64,000 nt of DNA, taken from contig NW_019773514.1 of the NCBI RefSeq assembly GCF_001039355.2, positions 205,498 through 269,497 on the forward strand. The letters are read 5' to 3'. The stretch is from Lingula anatina. Lineage: Eukaryota > Brachiopoda > Lingulata > Lingulida > Lingulidae. Made by a program: the position numbers and the translations under genes. Shown here one piece after another: positions 46,745 to 64,000 of this stretch (positions are counted from its first letter, which is position 1; each line of letters opens with the position of its first letter). The notes beneath the pieces were generated by a model. It made no database searches, was not told the origin of the DNA, and saw only the letters and a program-made list of their open reading frames with translations.

Positions 46745-46823
46745 ATATGTCAGATTATTTGATCAAAGTATTGCATCAAAACGTCATGTTAAACGCAATA
46801 CTTTGATTAATAATCTGACATAT
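46745..46823. repeat. Palindromic repeat (ATATGTCAGATTAT)
   Basis: Two arms of about 29 bases with ATATGTCAGATTAT and CAAAGTATTGC, inverted around a 20-base loop. A third partial copy follows at about 46826-46862. A related single arm is at about 39588-39632. Confidence 0.7.
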
Positions 46824-46939
46824 TATGATGCAATACTTTGGTTAAAATATTCTGACATATTGCTATGCAAAAAATGAGTGCGTCATTACGTTGTCCGTAA
46901 CAGTCAGCGTACGATGGCCCTGCTAATTTATAGTTGGAA

Positions 46940-47065
46940 AACAAATTCATGTAATGACAGGCAGTGACCTTCAGCTACTTGTCAGCCGAGAAATCATAGT
47001 AAATAACCCTTATGTTAGCCTCCATCTCATCCCTAAGCAAGCTGCGGAATAGGTGTATCGCTTTA
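46940..47065 (-). pseudogene. Carboxylesterase exon-4 relic
   Basis: The minus strand reads RDEMEANIRVIYYDFSADK, a stop, then CHYMNL in a shifted frame. It matches KDEIEAKMKDIYYDPSADKE and RHYVDL of CES1 exon 4, and the nucleotide similarity is obvious against 48710-48800. It is a fragment of a fourth esterase copy, downstream of CES1, with no other exon seen. Confidence 0.75.
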
Positions 47066-47508
47066 AATATTTCCAGTAGCATTTGTATGATCAAATGTGA
47101 TAGAGGTTCTCTATCGCAATTCATAATAATATTAAATGTGAAAATAGTTTTAATACTCAGAAAGTTTTCATTTATGATAGATCCAGATATTTGATTTACC
47201 TGTTGACTGTTTCATCTGTTCACTCTGACAGACTTGGTCACAACAAAGAAACCTGTTCAGGTGGAGGTGAACAGGTAATTACCCCAGTCTCGATGATGAC
47301 TTGTTAGTCCCTCTCGCCCTCTCCCCCCAGGGTGGGATTGAGAATGTCGTCATACACACTGGACAGCTTGTGTGCTCCTTCATATGACGACACTGCACAA
47401 CTTATACTCAATGCTATCAGTAACCTAGTATAATATCACAAATTCTGAAAATCAAAGGTGACCTGGGGAATAACTATAGTTATTTTTCTATGAATCAGTA
47501 TCTAAATG
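47066..47508. other. 3' flank of CES1
   Basis: No coding signal apart from the relic just before it. Confidence 0.4.
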
Positions 47509-53066
<5,558 letters not shown>

Positions 53067-53934
53067 TTTGTCTTTCTTACGCCCTAGTAGTACGGATATC
53101 GTCAAGATTAGCACATGCCCTTATCTGTATGTATAACAATTAACTGCTGACTTGTTATTATCAAGGTAAATAATTGTATGAAGTCAACGTCCAACAATTA
53201 GATAATACCAAACGCAACTTTCAATGACTTAAGAGCAGTGGGGTAAAGTTAAACAGGTTTATTACCTATGTGTTTTAAATAACCAATAAATTATAATTTG
53301 TCTATACCTATACAAAAAATGAATTGATATTTAAAAGCCAATATTACGTCTGCTTACATTCAGACTCATCAGGGAAATGAGGGCAGTGATAGGTATTGCA
53401 ACCTTTCACCCCTCAGGTATGCCGGTTAGTCCGGTGCCCCCCTCCTATGTTCGCCGCAGCGAGGAGTGAAGCGAGCTGACGACGTGGTTTATGCATTTAT
53501 ATCAGGCCCGTGGGGGGAGGGGCGGTTCAGGGAGTTCAGGGGGTTCAAAACAACCCTCCTTTTTGCCGGGAAAAGGATCCCCTCTAGGTAAACTCGGTAC
53601 ACGAAGGTTTCAAGGTAAAAGGTCCACTTTTTCAGAAAAGAACCCCCTTTTGAAACTGCTGGCTACGGGCCTGTATATCACATATACGGTACACTGTAAC
53701 TACATAATAGTAACACAACAATACAAAATAATTGTGTATTATTAAGTTGCATGTACCTGATTATTGAAATCCAGATATATCACATTACAGTTATCATTAT
53801 AACTTTCAAAAATCTAAATTCAAACTTATAACCCATTAGTCTATATCGTGAGTGAAAAACAGAATCAACAGATGGTTTTTGGCGATGTAAATTTCTTCAG
53901 AATTGGCAAAGTCATAAGTAACAAATATGTTTAT
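53067..53934. other. Intergenic CES1 / CES2
   Basis: 5' flank of CES1 and 3' flank of CES2. It contains the hAT-like MITE copy at 53513-53673; nothing else is recognised. Confidence 0.5.
53513..53673. mobile_element. hAT-like MITE (CCGTAGCCAG family), copy 2
   Basis: The ends CAGGCCCG and CGGGCCTG, with GCTGGCTACGGGCC inward of the right end. It is the inverted relative of 45799-45977. Confidence 0.65.
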
Positions 53935-57630
<3,696 letters not shown>

Positions 57631-58264
57631 GTTGTACGGGTGTTAACTGGTAAACATTTAACTACGCCAACATAAACGTTATCTTCTCCCTGAGGTAAGT
57701 AAATCGCGAATGTCCAAAACAAGTAGATTATATGTAGGTCACGTTATAGATGCGACATGCTTTTTACAGCTAGGAGATTTCGATATGTGGTGCAATCAAA
57801 ACTTTATCTAATGTAAGCATCATGTAGGTGGTTCGCATTATATATGTGTGTGCTCATCAAACGCAATCAGCAGAAATCATTGCAAAGTAGAAGTTGTATT
57901 TCGTTTTCGCAATGATTCAGGTAATTGCGTATGGTAATTATATATACAGCGAGCATGATATATGATTGTGATATTCAAGCACAAGGTCATCAAACTATGT
58001 TATTTTTATTGTCCACACATAATGAATTAGGGAATTTTAATTGTTCACTTGAAATGAGGACTATATTGTATATCTTATGAAATAAATTCTTCACGTTTTG
58101 GAATACACGAATCCAATGTCATATAAAAAGTAGGTACATGTATATACTGTATGCCACTTGTGTTTATATAAACTATGAAGTTACAAATATTAAAAAGGGT
58201 CCATGGTACTTTCATATCATTATCTTTTCATTTCATAACTTTCCAAAATTTGCTGGGAGCTTTT
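57631..58264. other. Intergenic CES2 / CES3, nothing recognised
   Basis: AT-rich spacer holding the CES2 5' flank and CES3 3' flank. No repeat family or exon was detected. Confidence 0.45.
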
Positions 58265-61967
<3,703 letters not shown>

Positions 61968-63350
61968 GATAGAATTTACTGGCCTAGATTCCAAATACCC
62001 CCTGCATGCTGCCTGCTGCGTGTTCTCTGATATGGAGTGTTTTATCGCTTGAAGTCAAGCAGAGCGACTGAAAAGACTCACTAAGAGTAACATATGCTTG
62101 TAGCGGTATCAGATATCAAAACACGAACTTAAGGTGGGAAGTATGGTAAAATGGTCTAAAATTCGTGTTTTTTTAGTTTTTCGTGTGTTTACATTAATTA
62201 TAGAAGTATATATATTGATGCACCTAGAAAGATCTACATTATAGTTGTTAAATACAATCCGAGCTTTCGGCCCCTGGGCCTTCTTCGGGGATTATGAACA
62301 ATAATTCATATAAAAATCATAAAAAATCATAAAAATTCATCATAAAAAAACTTCTGTTATTACCAAGATCTATACGGTGAATCAACATGAATCCTTTACA
62401 TTAATCAAAAACGAATCTGAATGAGTTATAAACCTGGTGTTGGCGGGAACATTAAAACTAGCTGCGAGATATTCAACTTCCCCCTTGTTCATGTAGTAAA
62501 TTGTAATAAATTGGCCAGATTGAATTTTTTGCCGCTGTTTTGATACGATACACTATTGCATGTGTACTCAATTTATTGTGAAAACACAATACATGTATAA
62601 TATTAGTACACTGCTGCTCTCTCTATACATTACTATATACTATAGATAGCCATCCGTCTTTTATTGGTTGCTTGTCATACTCAGATCCCCATAGATCTTC
62701 TATGAAAAGATTGTTCACCCGTCGAGTCGGCTGTTTTAGTTGAGATGATATGAGTATGTTCATCAACCGCCATCAGAACCATTACTAACAAAGTAAACAA
62801 TAGAGGACTATCGAAAAGAACGATTGTGCCGGAAGTTGTGACGTCATTTACGTAGAGTGGTGTAGGAAGTGTAGCTGACTGGTCATTTTAAGCAGGAAGT
62901 GCACGGGAGCTGAGACGTGAGTGCGGAGAATAAGTGGTGAATAAGTGCTGTCGTAAGTCGAACTTCCCAAATCACTTGAAGTCTTATTTTTGGTTTTCCC
63001 ACTCTATATTAGATGATATGCCATGTGGGTTGGATCGCACCGTTACGTGTTGTCGTGTCCGACCATAAGACCATAAAGATATTTTATGAGGTCAAATTAT
63101 AATACATGTTGTCGTCCAAGAGTTCTTGAGTAACATTTCGGCTTCTTTGTACAATACCGATGTAAAGTAATTAACTGTACAATTTAAAGTAATCAATTTG
63201 TATCTACCGCGTCACTTATGCTTAGTACGTGGGATATAAGAAGAACGCTTGAGAGAGCTTTAAAGCACGGAAAAGACGGACGTGATTTCGGAAAGTTGGA
63301 GACCTCAGTTAGAACATATAATTACCCAGCGTCGACAAAAGAAAAAAAAA
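61968..63350. other. Upstream of CES3, no gene recognised
   Basis: It includes GAGCTTTCGGCCCCTGGGCC followed by TTCTTCGGGG near 62260, a word I have seen in dispersed invertebrate repeats. At about 62838-62860 there is a GTGACGTCATTTACG stretch (CRE-like), followed by GC-richer sequence that could be a promoter for a gene to the right. Neither is firm. Confidence 0.35.
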
Positions 63351-63874
63351 TCTCACGTCCCACGCAAGTCCTTACGCAATTTCGAGTTCGCAGACAGCCC
63401 GTAAGCACGTACGGGGGATGTTGGACATGTCCAATAGATTCTACGAATATAGAAAGTCAGATTTTCCTCTACCTCGACGACATCCACGGCCTCCGCAACA
63501 CCCAAAAAATCGCAGGGGACGTACGATCCTGAAATTCGTGCGTCCGGTTGTGACCGAGGCTTTACGTTAATCTGCAGCTGACAATAACCGTGGAATCTTG
63601 GATTGCATTATGCGCTGAGTAAAGTGAAACTTTGAGTAAAGTAAAGTAAATCTCTTTTACACATGAAATGAATATCTTAGACTTACATCAATTTAGTAAG
63701 CTTAGTTCAAGCGTGGGCCCAAAATAAGACATTGAGTTTTACTTTACTCAGCGCTTGCGGCCTTGCTGTTCCCAGGCTATATTCGTAGAATCTTTTGGAC
63801 ATGTCCAACATCCCCCGTACGTGCTTACTCGAAACTCGAAATCGCGTAAGAAGGACTTGCGTGGGACGTGAGAT
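63351..63874. repeat. Inverted-repeat (fold-back) structure
   Basis: The left arm 63351-63451 (TCTCACGTCCCACGCAAGTC to CATGTCCAATAGATTCTACG) matches, inverted, 63775-63874. Inner shorter arms GCGCTGAGTAAAGT lie at about 63613 and, inverted, at about 63740. CCGGTTGTGACCGAGG occurs as a direct repeat at about 63545 and 63920. No transposase is seen. Confidence 0.7.
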
Positions 63875-64000
63875 TCTGAGCAAAATTTGGACGCAAACAG
63901 CCCGTAAGAGCCCGTACGGCCGGTTGTGACCGAGGTTTAAGGTCGCACACAGAAAACCAAAGTCCACATGATGGCCAGTTGAGCGTTTTTTTTTTTTTGT

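Larger units (their letters stand above)
39850..46930 (-). repeat. ACS tandem-duplication unit, copy B
   Basis: The partner of 33241-39720. Intron lengths differ mainly through poly-A runs (40240-40272, 42188-42210), MITEs and simple repeats. Confidence 0.75.

Noticed and set aside
63218-63532. 104-codon plus-strand open frame
   Set aside because: It spans the left arm of the inverted repeat, has no recognisable domain and no splice support.

Overview
The window is animal nuclear DNA. It is AT-rich, its genes are split into short exons with GT-AG introns, and it carries dense microsatellites, MITE-like elements and degenerate Tc1/mariner copies. A chitin-active AA15 monooxygenase fused to a peritrophin-type chitin-binding domain, GPI-type carboxylesterases and a many-Ig-domain membrane or secreted protein all fit a marine invertebrate bilaterian. 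The frequent TAGGCCTA-like words and the gene set do not let me fix the phylum. One base at 12035 is N.

Layout. (1) 1-13.6 kb, minus strand: the 5' part of a large immunoglobulin-superfamily gene. It has 18 coding exons in the window, at least ten Ig domains and a signal peptide, and it runs off the left edge. A small plus-strand first exon (2271-2482) is nested in one of its introns. (2) 14.0-33.2 kb, plus strand: two tandem copies of an AA15 LPMO gene (LPMO1, 16583-19693; LPMO2, 29209-32302) with duplicated flanks. Between them lie a Tc1 fold-back, two MITEs and a truncated Tc1. (3) 33.3-46.9 kb, minus strand: two tandem 11-exon genes for luciferase/4-coumarate-CoA-ligase-like acyl-CoA synthetases (ACS-A and ACS-B). 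Both give 534 residues and end in peroxisomal-type tripeptides. (4) 46.9-62.0 kb, minus strand: three tandem 5-exon type-B carboxylesterase (cholinesterase-like) genes (CES1-3) with hydrophobic C-terminal tails, plus a relic of a fourth. (5) 62-64 kb: no gene recognised; an inverted-repeat structure.

How it fits together. Apart from the Ig gene, the window is three tandem-duplicated enzyme families side by side. In each family one member keeps an intact reading frame and splice sites but has changed a hallmark catalytic residue. LPMO2 has Arg in place of the copper-binding N-terminal His and has lost a two-cysteine loop. ACS-A has PKC for PKG in the nucleotide loop and AYGLTE for GYGLTE. CES3 has GVSGG for GESAG. 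The LPMO2 substitution is the most striking observation. The exon joins were checked by hand for phase in every gene described. Functions are inferred from motifs only.
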